Shown piece after piece: positions 45,371-53,558 of a stretch of 64,000 bases of DNA (positions are counted from its first letter, which is position 1; each line of letters begins with the position of its first letter). Source of the DNA: Chitinophagales bacterium (GTDB lineage: Bacteria > Bacteroidota > Bacteroidia > Chitinophagales > UBA8649); NCBI GenBank assembly GCA_020635995.1, contig JACJYS010000007.1, positions 122,280-186,279 of the forward strand, read 5' to 3'. Under the pieces are notes generated by a model. That model made no database searches and was not told the DNA's origin. It worked only from the letters and a program-made list of their open reading frames with translations. The translations under genes were made by a program, and so were the position numbers.

Positions 45371-45628
45371 TTGGAAGCATTAAAGCAAGAACTTAAAAAA
45401 CGAATAATTGAAACCCTAAATTTAGAAGATATTTCTATAGATGAAATAAAAGATGATACGCCTCTTTTTGGAGAAGGCTTGGGTTTAGACTCTATTGATG
45501 CCTTAGAACTTATCGTTCTTTTAGATAGACATTACGGTATTAAAATTACAGATTCAAAAGAAGGAAGAAAAATATTTGAATCGGTACAAACTATGGCAGA
45601 ATACGTTCAAAAGCATAGAACAAAATAA
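45371..45628 (+). CDS. Acyl carrier protein
   Basis: 85 residues starting with TTG. The phosphopantetheine attachment serine is S41 in LGLDSIDALEL, the typical ACP helix II start. It carries acyl chains for the two ketosynthase-fold proteins that follow, with a 3-bp gap. The dedicated ACP points to a secondary-metabolite or specialised lipid pathway rather than the housekeeping fatty-acid system. Confidence 0.9.
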   Translation: MEALKQELKKRIIETLNLEDISIDEIKDDTPLFGEGLGLDSIDALELIVLLDRHYGIKITDSKEGRKIFESVQTMAEYVQKHRTK

Positions 45629-45631
45629 ACT

Positions 45632-46828
45632 ATGCTACAAAAAGTTGCTGTTACAGGTATGGGTATTGTTTCTGCCATAGGTAATAACGTTGCAGAAAAT
45701 TATACTAATTTAATAGCAGGAAATCATGGTCTTACAGATATTGCTAACTTAAACACTATACACAAAGGAAGTATTAAAGTAGGCGAAATAAAAAATACCG
45801 ATGAAGAATTAAAAAAAGAGCTGAATATAGCCTTTGAAAAGCCTATAAGTAGAACTTCTTTATTGGGAATTAAAGCTTTAAAAGAGGCATTAACCCAAGC
45901 TAATATTAAAGATATAAACCAAATAGAAACGGCTTTTATATCTTCATCAAGTGTAGGAGGCATGGATAAAACAGAGCATTTTTATCAAACATATTTTACC
46001 GATAAAGAAGCTCAAAACTATATAACTACGCACGATATAGGCGATACCAGCCACAAAATAGCCGATTATTTTGGTTTAAAAGGAATGGTTACGGCTATAA
46101 GTACAGCTTGCTCTTCTTCTGCTAATGCTATTATGCTGGGCGTGAGGTTAATACAAACAAATCAAGCTAAAAGAGTAATAGTGGGCGGCACAGATGCCCT
46201 TACAAAATTTACTATTAATGGTTTTAACACTTTAATGATATTGACCGACAGCTACAACACGCCATTTGATGAAAATAGAAAAGGCTTAAACTTAGGCGAA
46301 GCTGCCGCATATTTAATTTTAGAAAGTGAAGATACCATACAAAAAACAAGCAATAAACCATTGGCATACGTTAGTGGATATGGAAATGCAAATGATGCTT
46401 ATCATCAAACAGCATCTTCAGAAGAGGGCGAAGGAGCATATTTAGCCATGAAAAAGGCGTTTGAAATTTCAGGGTTAAAACCACAAGAAATAGACTATAT
46501 AAATACACACGGTACGGCTACAGAAAATAATGATTTATCGGAAGGGAAAGCATTAGAGCGTATATATAATGGCATTTCTGTTCCTCATTTTAGTTCTACC
46601 AAACCTTTTACGGGGCATACTTTGGCAGCGGCAGCAGCTATTGAAGCTGTTTTTAGTATTTTGGCACTTCAAAATGGTGTAGTATATCCTAATCTAAATT
46701 TTACTATACCTATGAAAGAATTAAGTATAATTCCTCAAACAGTACAGCTAAAGAAAAATATAAATCATGTACTATCCAATTCTTTTGGTTTTGGAGGAAA
46801 TTGTTCAAGTTTAATTTTTTCTAAATGA
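45632..46828 (+). CDS. Beta-ketoacyl-ACP synthase
   Basis: 398 residues of the KAS I/II fold. The catalytic triad is intact: Cys160 in STACSSSAN, His293 in NTHGTAT and His329 in FTGHTL; the C-terminal SFGFGGNCSS is also typical. It elongates acyl chains on the ACP. It is coupled to the next gene by a 4-bp overlap, the arrangement of a ketosynthase/chain-length-factor pair. Confidence 0.93.
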   Translation: MLQKVAVTGMGIVSAIGNNVAENYTNLIAGNHGLTDIANLNTIHKGSIKVGEIKNTDEELKKELNIAFEKPISRTSLLGIKALKEALTQANIKDINQIETAFISSSSVGGMDKTEHFYQTYFTDKEAQNYITTHDIGDTSHKIADYFGLKGMVTAISTACSSSANAIMLGVRLIQTNQAKRVIVGGTDALTKFTINGFNTLMILTDSYNTPFDENRKGLNLGEAAAYLILESEDTIQKTSNKPLAYVSGYGNANDAYHQTASSEEGEGAYLAMKKAFEISGLKPQEIDYINTHGTATENNDLSEGKALERIYNGISVPHFSSTKPFTGHTLAAAAAIEAVFSILALQNGVVYPNLNFTIPMKELSIIPQTVQLKKNINHVLSNSFGFGGNCSSLIFSK

Positions 46829-47880
46829 AAAAGTGTTATGTAAACGGCATAGGAAGCGTAAGTGCTAAAAATACTTTTTTAAGAGGTTTTAATTTTTTTG
46901 AGATAAACAATACAGATAATGTACTGTATGCCATAGAACCCGATTATAAAGATTTTATTTCTAAAGTAGAAATAAGAAGAATGGAAAAAGGCTTAAAAAT
47001 GAGTATAGCAGCAGTTTCTAAAGCTCTTGAAGAAGCTCATTTATTATTGCCACAAGCTATAATAGTAGGTACGGGTATGAGTTGCCTGCGTTCTTCAGAA
47101 AAATTTTTGAAAGCTATGCTTGAAAATAATGAGCAGTACTTAACGCCCATAAATTTTATTCAATCTACACACAATACGGTGGCAGGGCAGTTAGCCTTAA
47201 AACACCAGAGCAAAGGTTATAATTTTAACTACGTTAATGGCTCAGTTTCCTTTGAGTCGGCTTTATTAGATGCACATAATCAAATTCAGTTTGGTATAGA
47301 AAATGACATTTTAATAGGTGGGGTAGATGAAACTAACGAACATACACTTTCTTTATACAAACATATTGGCTTTATAAAAAAAGAAGAAAGTGCCTATAAT
47401 ATTTTAAATGCTAAAACCAAAGGTATGATAATGAGTGAAGGTGCTCATTTTTATGTACTTCAAAATGAAAAAAGTAAAGCAACTTATGCTCAAGTTATTG
47501 ATATTGAATTGATTAACAATTTTACGGAGAATGAAGTAGCAAATATGGCTCAGCAGTTTTTAGCTAAAAATAACATGGAATTGGGAAATATAGATGCAGT
47601 GGTATTAGGCAATAATGGAGATATAGAATTTGACGGTTATTATAATCCGTTAGAAAGTTTATTTGCTAAACAAACAAATCTATATTACAAGCATCTTTCT
47701 GGGGAATATAATACCGCTTCAGCTTTTGGATTTGGTTTGGCTTGTAGTGTTTTAAAAAATCAAAGTATTCCAAAATTTACCACTAAAGAAAATCCTACAA
47801 AAAAAGAAATTAATACTGTGCTATTATACAATCAATACAGAGGAAAAGATCATAGTTTTGTATTATTGGAGAGGGCTTGA
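46825..47880 (+). CDS. Ketosynthase-like chain-length factor
   Basis: 351 residues with a thiolase-like fold related to the preceding ketosynthase. At the active-site Cys position it has glycine (NYVNGSVSFESA, about residues 135-146), and the THG histidine motif is absent, so it should not condense by itself. In aryl-polyene/flexirubin and type II polyketide systems such a partner sets chain length. The operon ends about 100 bp before cassette array 2, so later pathway genes are either absent or elsewhere. Confidence 0.85.
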   Translation: MKKCYVNGIGSVSAKNTFLRGFNFFEINNTDNVLYAIEPDYKDFISKVEIRRMEKGLKMSIAAVSKALEEAHLLLPQAIIVGTGMSCLRSSEKFLKAMLENNEQYLTPINFIQSTHNTVAGQLALKHQSKGYNFNYVNGSVSFESALLDAHNQIQFGIENDILIGGVDETNEHTLSLYKHIGFIKKEESAYNILNAKTKGMIMSEGAHFYVLQNEKSKATYAQVIDIELINNFTENEVANMAQQFLAKNNMELGNIDAVVLGNNGDIEFDGYYNPLESLFAKQTNLYYKHLSGEYNTASAFGFGLACSVLKNQSIPKFTTKENPTKKEINTVLLYNQYRGKDHSFVLLERA

Positions 47881-47982
47881 TAAAGTAGGAATTAAGAAAA
47901 GTGTTGACAATTGGTATAAGTAACAAACTGTTTTACGAAATCCCCAATAGAACATTTTTTTATCAACTATCCCACAACAACC

Positions 47983-48050
47983 GGTTCCGTTCAACCTGCG
48001 TTCTCATTGTTCGTCCTCCGGACGCAACGAAAACTTAGTTGTTGGCGGTA
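47983..48050 (-). repeat. attC-like site, R family copy 3
   Basis: Boxes GTTCAAC (47989-47995) and GTTGGCGGTA (48041-48050); body nearly identical to 34772 and 35399. Left edge of array 2 and 3' end of the ArsR-operon cassette. Confidence 0.75.
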
Positions 48051-48057
48051 GTATTTT

Positions 48058-48636
48058 TTATCTTTCGTTGTGTCCTTTTCCGTCAAAGATTTTCGGTTTC
48101 GCCTTTTCAATTCTTGAACTTCTTGTTTTGGATTGTTTGGCTTCTGAAAAATAGAGCAAATATCCTCTTTGTCGTCCTGGTGTCAGATTGTAAAATGCAG
48201 TTTTAAAATCCGAGTCATTCTCAAATTCTTGTTCAAGTTCTTCAGGCATTTCATATTCCGAAGTCTTTTTCATTTTAACTTCCAAACCTGCTTTTTCTAC
48301 CTCTGTTGCCTCAAAAATATAGGTTTTGATAATTGCTTTTGTGGCAATAATTTGCTCTTTGTTTGTAAATCGCATTTGTCGAGCCGATTGTACGTTTTCG
48401 GTCTGTTGCACCAAAATATTTTCGGTGTCAATTAACAATGCTCCCTTGTGAAAAAGTAAAGCACAATATTCTTTAAATCCGTGGATAAGAACTATGTTCT
48501 TACCTTGAAAAGTATAGCAAGGGTGCATCCATTTAAAATCTTCGTCAAGTCCACATTCCAAGCAAATTTCTCGGAGCAAAATGGTTTCTTTTTTCCAATT
48601 CTTGATTTTTTCTATGTATCTGTCAACCTTTTCCAT
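48058..48636 (-). CDS. YdeI/DUF1801-family protein, cassette gene
   Basis: 192 residues. N-terminal DUF1801-type domain (PCYTFQGKNIVLIHGFKEYCALLFHKGALL, about residues 40-68) and a C-terminal YdeI-type bacteriocin-protection/OmpD-associated domain (ELEQEFENDSDFKTAFYNLTPGRQRGYLLYFSEAK). In many bacteria it accompanies ArsR, SRPBCC and DoxX genes; its exact job is unknown. It is the last gene of a four-gene cassette (arsR-type regulator, SRPBCC, DoxX, YdeI), 2 bp after DoxX. Confidence 0.85.
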   Translation of the reverse strand: MEKVDRYIEKIKNWKKETILLREICLECGLDEDFKWMHPCYTFQGKNIVLIHGFKEYCALLFHKGALLIDTENILVQQTENVQSARQMRFTNKEQIIATKAIIKTYIFEATEVEKAGLEVKMKKTSEYEMPEELEQEFENDSDFKTAFYNLTPGRQRGYLLYFSEAKQSKTRSSRIEKAKPKIFDGKGHNER

Positions 48637-48638
48637 TT

Positions 48639-49028
48639 TTAATTTTGTTTTTGTAATTCAATGATTTTTCGGTCGTTCGGTCTGAAATACCAAGACACAA
48701 TTGAGACCAAAAGCAAAATAATTGAAGGCATTGCTTCTGTTATGGGTTGTCCAACTGCTAAATGTGAAATTGTTGCTCCTGACATTGCAAAGAAAAACCC
48801 TGCATAAGCCCATTCTTTTAGCAAAGGATTTTTAGGAATTAAAATGGCAATTACACCCAAAATTTTCCAAGTTCCAAGAATTGACAACAAGTAGAGTGGG
48901 TAGCCAAGCTGGGTTACTATTTCGTTGTATCCGCCAATTTGAAGCATTTGCTGTATTCCGCCTGCCAACGTTCCGAATGATAGGAAGATTGTTGAAACCC
49001 AATAGGTTATTTTTTTCGTCTTTGTCAT
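48639..49028 (-). CDS. DoxX-family membrane protein, cassette gene
   Basis: 129 residues with four hydrophobic helices (about 8-28, 45-62, 72-92, 98-118), the DoxX fold. Related to the small subunit of thiosulfate:quinone oxidoreductases, but relatives in such operons are often of unknown function. It sits 7 bp after the SRPBCC gene in the ArsR cassette. Confidence 0.85.
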   Translation of the reverse strand: MTKTKKITYWVSTIFLSFGTLAGGIQQMLQIGGYNEIVTQLGYPLYLLSILGTWKILGVIAILIPKNPLLKEWAYAGFFFAMSGATISHLAVGQPITEAMPSIILLLVSIVSWYFRPNDRKIIELQKQN

Positions 49029-49035
49029 TTTGAAG

Positions 49036-49500
49036 TTATTTTGATTTTGTCAATATTTCTTCCAATCGGTTATGTGCCCAATTGACACCTTGCTTGAATG
49101 GAAGTTTTAGGTTTTGGTCTCTGTGGTTCACGGATTGATAGATTACATTCTGTTTTAATCTACTTGTGTTTTCGGACAATTTCTCGAATTCGTAAATTTC
49201 GAGTTGAACGCCAAAAGGCATATTTTCCATTTCAAAAGTTCGTATGATTTTTTGGTTTGTTATAAAGTCGTGTATCGTACCATTAAATCCGATTTTGTTG
49301 CCTTTTGGGTCGGAATTTGAAAATTGGAAACTACCGTGTTTTTGGAAGTCGAACTTTAGCACTTTCGTTCCCATCCATTGTTCAATTATTTCTGGTTCTG
49401 TGTAGGCTTTGAACAAGAGTTCAACAGGCAAGTCAAACGTTCGTGTTATGAGTATTTCCTGTTTGCCATCTTCGGCAATCACGTTTGTTTTTTGTTCCAT
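49036..49500 (-). CDS. SRPBCC (AHSA1-like) protein, cassette gene
   Basis: 154 residues of a START-like helix-grip fold: DGKQEILITRTFDLPVELLFKAYTEPEIIEQW is the typical N-terminal start, and the C-terminal helix has GVNWAHNRLEEILT. It would bind a hydrophobic ligand, possibly the compound sensed by the operon's regulator. It lies 3 bp after the ArsR gene and 7 bp before DoxX. Confidence 0.88.
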   Translation of the reverse strand: MEQKTNVIAEDGKQEILITRTFDLPVELLFKAYTEPEIIEQWMGTKVLKFDFQKHGSFQFSNSDPKGNKIGFNGTIHDFITNQKIIRTFEMENMPFGVQLEIYEFEKLSENTSRLKQNVIYQSVNHRDQNLKLPFKQGVNWAHNRLEEILTKSK

Positions 49501-49503
49501 ATT

Positions 49504-49827
49504 TTATTTTTTTGATTGATAGCTCTTCATTACCGATTCCAATTTGTTGAATCTGTCGTCCCATAGTTTTCTGAAAGGCTCGATAAATTCCGCTATTTCT
49601 TTCATTCCGTTTGGGTTTAGGTGATAGTAGATTTCCCGTCCTTTTTGTTCTTGTTCTAAAATTTCACATTCGGTGAGGATTTGAATGTGCTTTGAAATCG
49701 TTTGCCTTGAATAATCAAAATTTTCGGCAATCGCAGTTGGTGTCAAAGCTTGAAGTGCAACTAAAGAAATAATCGTTCTTCGAGTTGGGTCGGCAATTGC
49801 TTGAAAAACATCTCGTCTTAATTTCAT
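49504..49827 (-). CDS. ArsR-family winged-helix regulator, cassette gene
   Basis: 107 residues from ATG 49827 (MKLRRDVFQAI); a start further upstream would lie in low-quality leader sequence. Winged-helix domain with ADPTRRTIISLVALQ and recognition helix NFDYSRQTISKHI (about residues 10-55) and LLEQEQKGREIYYHL-type wing. No cysteine pair of the metal-sensing type is seen, so it belongs to the non-metal subset that pairs with SRPBCC/DoxX genes. It heads a self-contained four-gene operon; the cassette ends GTTGGCGGTA and TACCGCCAAC match exactly. Confidence 0.85.
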   Translation of the reverse strand: MKLRRDVFQAIADPTRRTIISLVALQALTPTAIAENFDYSRQTISKHIQILTECEILEQEQKGREIYYHLNPNGMKEIAEFIEPFRKLWDDRFNKLESVMKSYQSKK

Positions 49828-49928
49828 TACGCAGTTATTTGACTGCAAATATAAGCGCAACTATTTAACTGCACAATTTTTTTTCTTTAAATTTTTGGAA
49901 TTAAGTTCGGTTTTGGGTTCCGTTATAT

Positions 49929-50066
49929 TACCGCCAACGTGTTTGTATATGAAAAGTAGCAGATTTGAATGTGCCATTTTTCAGTTTAAAAACAAAGATA
50001 GCAGAAAAGAACCAAACATTAAGTTTAGCACTAAACTGCTATTTTTTATATACGGTGTTGGCAATA
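49929..50066 (-). repeat. attC-like site 8
   Basis: Boxes TACCGCCAAC (49929-49938) and GTTGGCAATA (50057-50066). Stem GTATATGAAAAGTAGCAG with CTGCTATTTTTTATATAC; two G-T wobbles on the + strand. Confidence 0.85.
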
Positions 50067-50089
50067 GTTATTATTCCACTTCCTAAATT

Positions 50090-50521
50090 TTATTTCAAAT
50101 CGAGATTTCCTGTCGAATATTTTAAATTATACTTGAATTTGTCAATTTTCCAAAATTCTCTATTTTTAACCAAATGCAAATTGTAACTTCCAACAAATTC
50201 TCGTGTCTTTCCTTTGCTTGCAGATTCCTTAAAATGTGTAGCAGTTGCGTAAACAAAAACTTCTGCCGAATTATTACTGATTTTAACTAAATGATTTCCT
50301 GCTAAATGATTTATCGCATCTATATTTGCAAATCCTTGTTTCCATTCATTACAAATGTCAATAGAACTCTTCTTGGAAATTTCTCCACCAAGTGAAGACA
50401 TATCAAAGTCAACAAGTTCAGAAAAAACTTCTTTTTGAAGTTTTTTCCACTCTTGATTGTCTGTATAGATAAATAGTTTATGAACTATTTCAATGATTTG
50501 CTCTCTTACAGTAAATTCCAT
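50090..50521 (-). CDS. NTF2-like (SnoaL/DUF4440-type) protein, cassette gene
   Basis: 143 residues of the NTF2-like fold: an N-terminal helix VREQIIEIVHKLFIYTDNQEW, a middle strand region around VEVFVYATATHFKE, and a C-terminal FWKIDKFKYNLKY. Such proteins are small-molecule enzymes or stabilisers; no catalytic residues are assigned. It is 1 bp after the SDR gene, the last of a three-gene cassette with AraC. Confidence 0.8.
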   Translation of the reverse strand: MEFTVREQIIEIVHKLFIYTDNQEWKKLQKEVFSELVDFDMSSLGGEISKKSSIDICNEWKQGFANIDAINHLAGNHLVKISNNSAEVFVYATATHFKESASKGKTREFVGSYNLHLVKNREFWKIDKFKYNLKYSTGNLDLK

Positions 50522-50522
50522 T

Positions 50523-51395
50523 TTACTTGTTTATTTTCAACATACCTTCATTTCCAAAAGCAGAATAAATTCCGAAAGTTACGTTGTCTAACATTTCATT
50601 GTAATTTGTAATGTGTTGTCCCATTCCCATATAATCAACTACTGTACGCAATGGTTTTTCTCCATAAGGAATTGCAATAAGGTTTGTAATGGCATCTGCA
50701 ACTTTCTGTGGTCTTTGCTCTGTATTTGCCTCTAAAGCCTGTTCAAACCCGTCAAACATAGCTTTTGGTGCTTGCATAAATTCTCCATAAGATTCATTTC
50801 TGCTGTTGTCACTTGGTTTTTTAAGATTCTCCATAAATGTCGTTGGAAAACCACCAGGTTCAATAATACTTGACTCTATACCAAAAGCTGATAATTCCGT
50901 TCTATAATTTTCTGCAATAGCTTCTAATGCCCATTTGGAAGCATTGTAAACACCATAAAAAGGTAAAGTCATTCTACCCAATAAACTTGAAGTATAAATT
51001 ACTGTTCCTTTTCCTTGTTTTCTAAAATGTGGCAATGTTGCTCGCATTACACGTTGAACTCCAAAAACGTTGACATCAAATACATATTTCATATCGTCTG
51101 GTGTAAAATGTTCTTGCATTCCAAATACGCCAACTCCTGCATTGTTTATCAAAACATCCAACCCACTTAAAAAGTCAATAGCGTTTTTAACACCTTTGTT
51201 TACGCTTTCTTCATTGGTAACATCCATCTCTACCAAATGAACACCAATTGATTTTAGTGCGTCCGCAACTTTTTCATTTTTCCCTTTAGTTGAACGCATT
51301 GTTCCAACAACTTTGTGTCCTTTTTCAATAAGTGATTGACAAGTTAAAAATCCAAATCCTCCACTTGCTCCTGTAATTAATATTCTTTGTTCCAT
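50523..51395 (-). CDS. SDR-family oxidoreductase, cassette gene
   Basis: 290 residues of a classical SDR: cofactor motif GASGGFGFLTC (about residues 8-18), NNAGVGV near 87, catalytic serine in YTSSLLGR, and YNASKWALEA (YxxxK intact, about residues 149-158). It reduces or oxidises a carbonyl/hydroxyl on a small molecule. It is divergent in function from the inactive-looking SDR at 7.7 kb. It lies downstream of the AraC gene of the same cassette. Confidence 0.9.
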   Translation of the reverse strand: MEQRILITGASGGFGFLTCQSLIEKGHKVVGTMRSTKGKNEKVADALKSIGVHLVEMDVTNEESVNKGVKNAIDFLSGLDVLINNAGVGVFGMQEHFTPDDMKYVFDVNVFGVQRVMRATLPHFRKQGKGTVIYTSSLLGRMTLPFYGVYNASKWALEAIAENYRTELSAFGIESSIIEPGGFPTTFMENLKKPSDNSRNESYGEFMQAPKAMFDGFEQALEANTEQRPQKVADAITNLIAIPYGEKPLRTVVDYMGMGQHITNYNEMLDNVTFGIYSAFGNEGMLKINK

Positions 51396-51495
51396 TATTT
51401 ATTGTTTTAAAATTATAGTGCAAAGTTGAAGTAAAAGGAAGTATTTTATATAACCTTAATTATACAAGAAATGACCAATTTCAAAGATTAACCTA

Positions 51496-52401
51496 TTATT
51501 GGTTAGATTTTCGGAATGTATTTGGGGAAAGTTGTGTGTGTTTTTTAAAAAATCGACTAAAATGAGTAGGTTCACTAAAACCTAATTTATAAGCTATTTC
51601 CTTTGAAGAATAGGTAGTGTTTTTGAGCAATGATTTGGCTACTGACAATGTTCGTTTAGAAATCCAATCGTTTACAGTTCTACCTGTTTTACTTTTTATT
51701 ACAGAATTTAAATAATTTGGGTGTAAATTTAATTCGTTGGCATAATCTTGTACTTGAAAGGCGATAGTTAGTCCTTTTGAAGTTGCTATTTTAAACTCTC
51801 GTTCCAATAAAATTTTAAAGGATTTAACAATTTGAGAATTTCTTCCTCCTTCTTCTAATGGATTGTACGATAGCCAAAAATTTTCTTTTATTTTTAGAAG
51901 TAATACAACAAAAAGGTTTCCAAGAATTTTGTTCTTGTATTCAGATTGTTTTTTGAACTCTTTGAATATTTGTTTGTAAAGAATTTCAAATTCACTAAAG
52001 TCATTCTGCAACATTTTTTTTGGTGGAACTGTTTCTGCTAATAAAAACGGAAATTCGCCAAAAATATCTGGGTGAACATTCTCTCTTAAAAAACTCTCTG
52101 TTAATGTGATAATATAGGCGTCTTTAGAGTTTTCTATTTCAAAGGATTTAATATGTCCGGGATTTGTAAAATATATGGTTTGTGAATCAAAGGGAAATAT
52201 TTTATCATCAATGGTATATTTTCCAGAACCTTCTTTTATAAATACAAAAGAAAAATAATCGGCTCTAAAAACTGGTGATTTAAAAGGTGTTTTAGAATGA
52301 ATAGCAGGTAAAAAATGAATCGTAAAGTCCATTTCTTGCTCAATTGGTAAATTCAGCGATTTATACAAGTCCGAAATTTTATGGTGGACTATTAATTCCA
52401 T
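51496..52401 (-). CDS. AraC-family transcriptional regulator, cassette gene
   Basis: 301 residues: an N-terminal cupin-like ligand domain (about 15-170) and a C-terminal pair of helix-turn-helix units (about 200-298) with ALKLGFSEPTHFSRFFKKHTQLSPNTFRK-type residues. It probably controls the SDR and NTF2-like genes downstream in the same cassette; a gap of 100 bp before the SDR gene can hold a promoter. The cassette thus carries its own regulator. End boxes GTTGGCAATA and TATTGCCAAC match; the start is 20 bp from the right box. Confidence 0.9.
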   Translation of the reverse strand: MELIVHHKISDLYKSLNLPIEQEMDFTIHFLPAIHSKTPFKSPVFRADYFSFVFIKEGSGKYTIDDKIFPFDSQTIYFTNPGHIKSFEIENSKDAYIITLTESFLRENVHPDIFGEFPFLLAETVPPKKMLQNDFSEFEILYKQIFKEFKKQSEYKNKILGNLFVVLLLKIKENFWLSYNPLEEGGRNSQIVKSFKILLEREFKIATSKGLTIAFQVQDYANELNLHPNYLNSVIKSKTGRTVNDWISKRTLSVAKSLLKNTTYSSKEIAYKLGFSEPTHFSRFFKKHTQLSPNTFRKSNQ

Positions 52402-52421
52402 TTGAGTTCGTATTTTTTAAT

Positions 52422-52556
52422 TATTGCCAACGGTCAAGTATAAGCGTAGTGCGGGTTTAGAAGCACTTCACTTTCAATTTACCGATATTTTTTTAATGTT
52501 CAATTAGTTTATATTCAGTACTTTGGCCCGCATTACGCTTATACATTGTTGGCAAC
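52422..52556 (-). repeat. attC-like site 9
   Basis: Boxes TATTGCCAAC (52422-52431) and GTTGGCAAC (52548-52556). Inner stem GTATAAGCGTAGTGCGGG with CCCGCATTACGCTTATAC (18 bp, one G-T), then GTTTAGAAGCACTT. The best-formed site of the window. Confidence 0.9.
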
Positions 52557-52568
52557 TGGCTTTCCTTT

Positions 52569-52961
52569 TCACTTTCCATATTCGTGATATTCGCTTACAG
52601 TCAAGAAATATCCATCGGGGTCTCGAAGTGAAAATTCCTTTTTCTTTGGTCTTGGGTTTAAATGGATGTCTTCTTCTATACCACAACCCGAGTTTTTAGC
52701 CCTTTTGTATATTTTTTCCAAGTTGTTCGTCCTAAAATAGAGCATTAAACCATTTCCTGGGGTAATACTTGGGTCTGTCATTGTTGGATGGTCGTCCATT
52801 TCCCATTGATGAAGGCAAAGTACAATTTCATCAGTTTCAGACTTTAGAACAGCAAAACCGTGTCCTTTTGGGGATGAATTTTTAAAGCCAAATATATCCT
52901 CATACCATTTTGCACTACTATCTACATCATTAACAGCGATAATTGGGTCGATTCTTGTCAT
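52569..52961 (-). CDS. VOC-family protein 1 of a two-VOC cassette
   Basis: 130 residues. VOC fold: start PIIAVNDVDSSAKWYEDIFGF, middle GLMLYFRTNNLEKIY, end FSLRDPDGYFLTVSEYHEYG. The conserved H/E metal ligands of glyoxalases are partly present (LHQW; LTVSEYH), so it may bind a metal. Resembles bleomycin-resistance/glyoxalase-like binding proteins. It lies 16 bp after the other VOC gene of the same cassette. Confidence 0.85.
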   Translation of the reverse strand: MTRIDPIIAVNDVDSSAKWYEDIFGFKNSSPKGHGFAVLKSETDEIVLCLHQWEMDDHPTMTDPSITPGNGLMLYFRTNNLEKIYKRAKNSGCGIEEDIHLNPRPKKKEFSLRDPDGYFLTVSEYHEYGK

Positions 52962-52977
52962 AGGTCGATATTATTCG

Positions 52978-53391
52978 TTATAGCCTTTTTTTTTCCACAA
53001 GCCGTTTAGAAATCCACCAATAGTTTCCGCTCGGATCAATAATTCCCGATTGTCGGTCTTGGTAATCCATATCGGCTGGTTCAAATTCAACTTTTGCTCC
53101 ATTTTCGACCGCTCTTTTGTGTATTTCGTCCACATTGTCAACATACAAATAAAATGCAGTTCGCATATTTAAAAATTGTCCTCTTGCTTGGCTAATCATA
53201 AAACAAGAAGTTCCAATTTTTAAAATCACGTTTGCAATGTCGCCATTTTCTGGGTTCGTTGAACGGTTGATTTCTTCTGCATAGAATGCCTTTTTAAGAA
53301 ATTCAATCAGTTCATTTGGATTTTCCACAAATAAATATCCGTTTACGGTTTCAAATCCTTCTGGTCGATATGTATCAAATATTTTGTTCAT
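52978..53391 (-). CDS. VOC-family (PhnB-like) protein 2 of a two-VOC cassette
   Basis: 137 residues from ATG 53391 (MNKIFDTYRPEG); an upstream frame start would enter the attC box. VOC fold with VNGYLFVENPNELIEFLKKAF start, ENGDIANVILKIG and DRQSGIIDPSGNYWWISKR end, the PhnB-like subset without a clear catalytic site. First gene of the cassette; the end boxes GTTGGCAAC and GTTGCCAAC match exactly. Confidence 0.85.
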   Translation of the reverse strand: MNKIFDTYRPEGFETVNGYLFVENPNELIEFLKKAFYAEEINRSTNPENGDIANVILKIGTSCFMISQARGQFLNMRTAFYLYVDNVDEIHKRAVENGAKVEFEPADMDYQDRQSGIIDPSGNYWWISKRLVEKKRL

Positions 53392-53412
53392 TTTCGTGGT
53401 TTTTTTTAGCTT

Positions 53413-53549
53413 GTTGCCAACGGTTCTGAATAAACGCACGTAGCGGCTTCATTTATTTAAACTTAACAAATATAACAAACTTTTTATTAAAAACACAAAG
53501 TGAGCAAGCTGGCACTTGCCCGCTATTGCGTTTATTTTTTGTTAGGCAA
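53413..53549 (-). repeat. attC-like site 10
   Basis: Boxes GTTGCCAAC (53413-53421) and GTTAGGCAA (53541-53549). Stem AATAAACGC...GCGTTTATT with an extra base; same body as the site at 36830. Confidence 0.85.
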
Positions 53550-53558
53550 TGGCTATTT

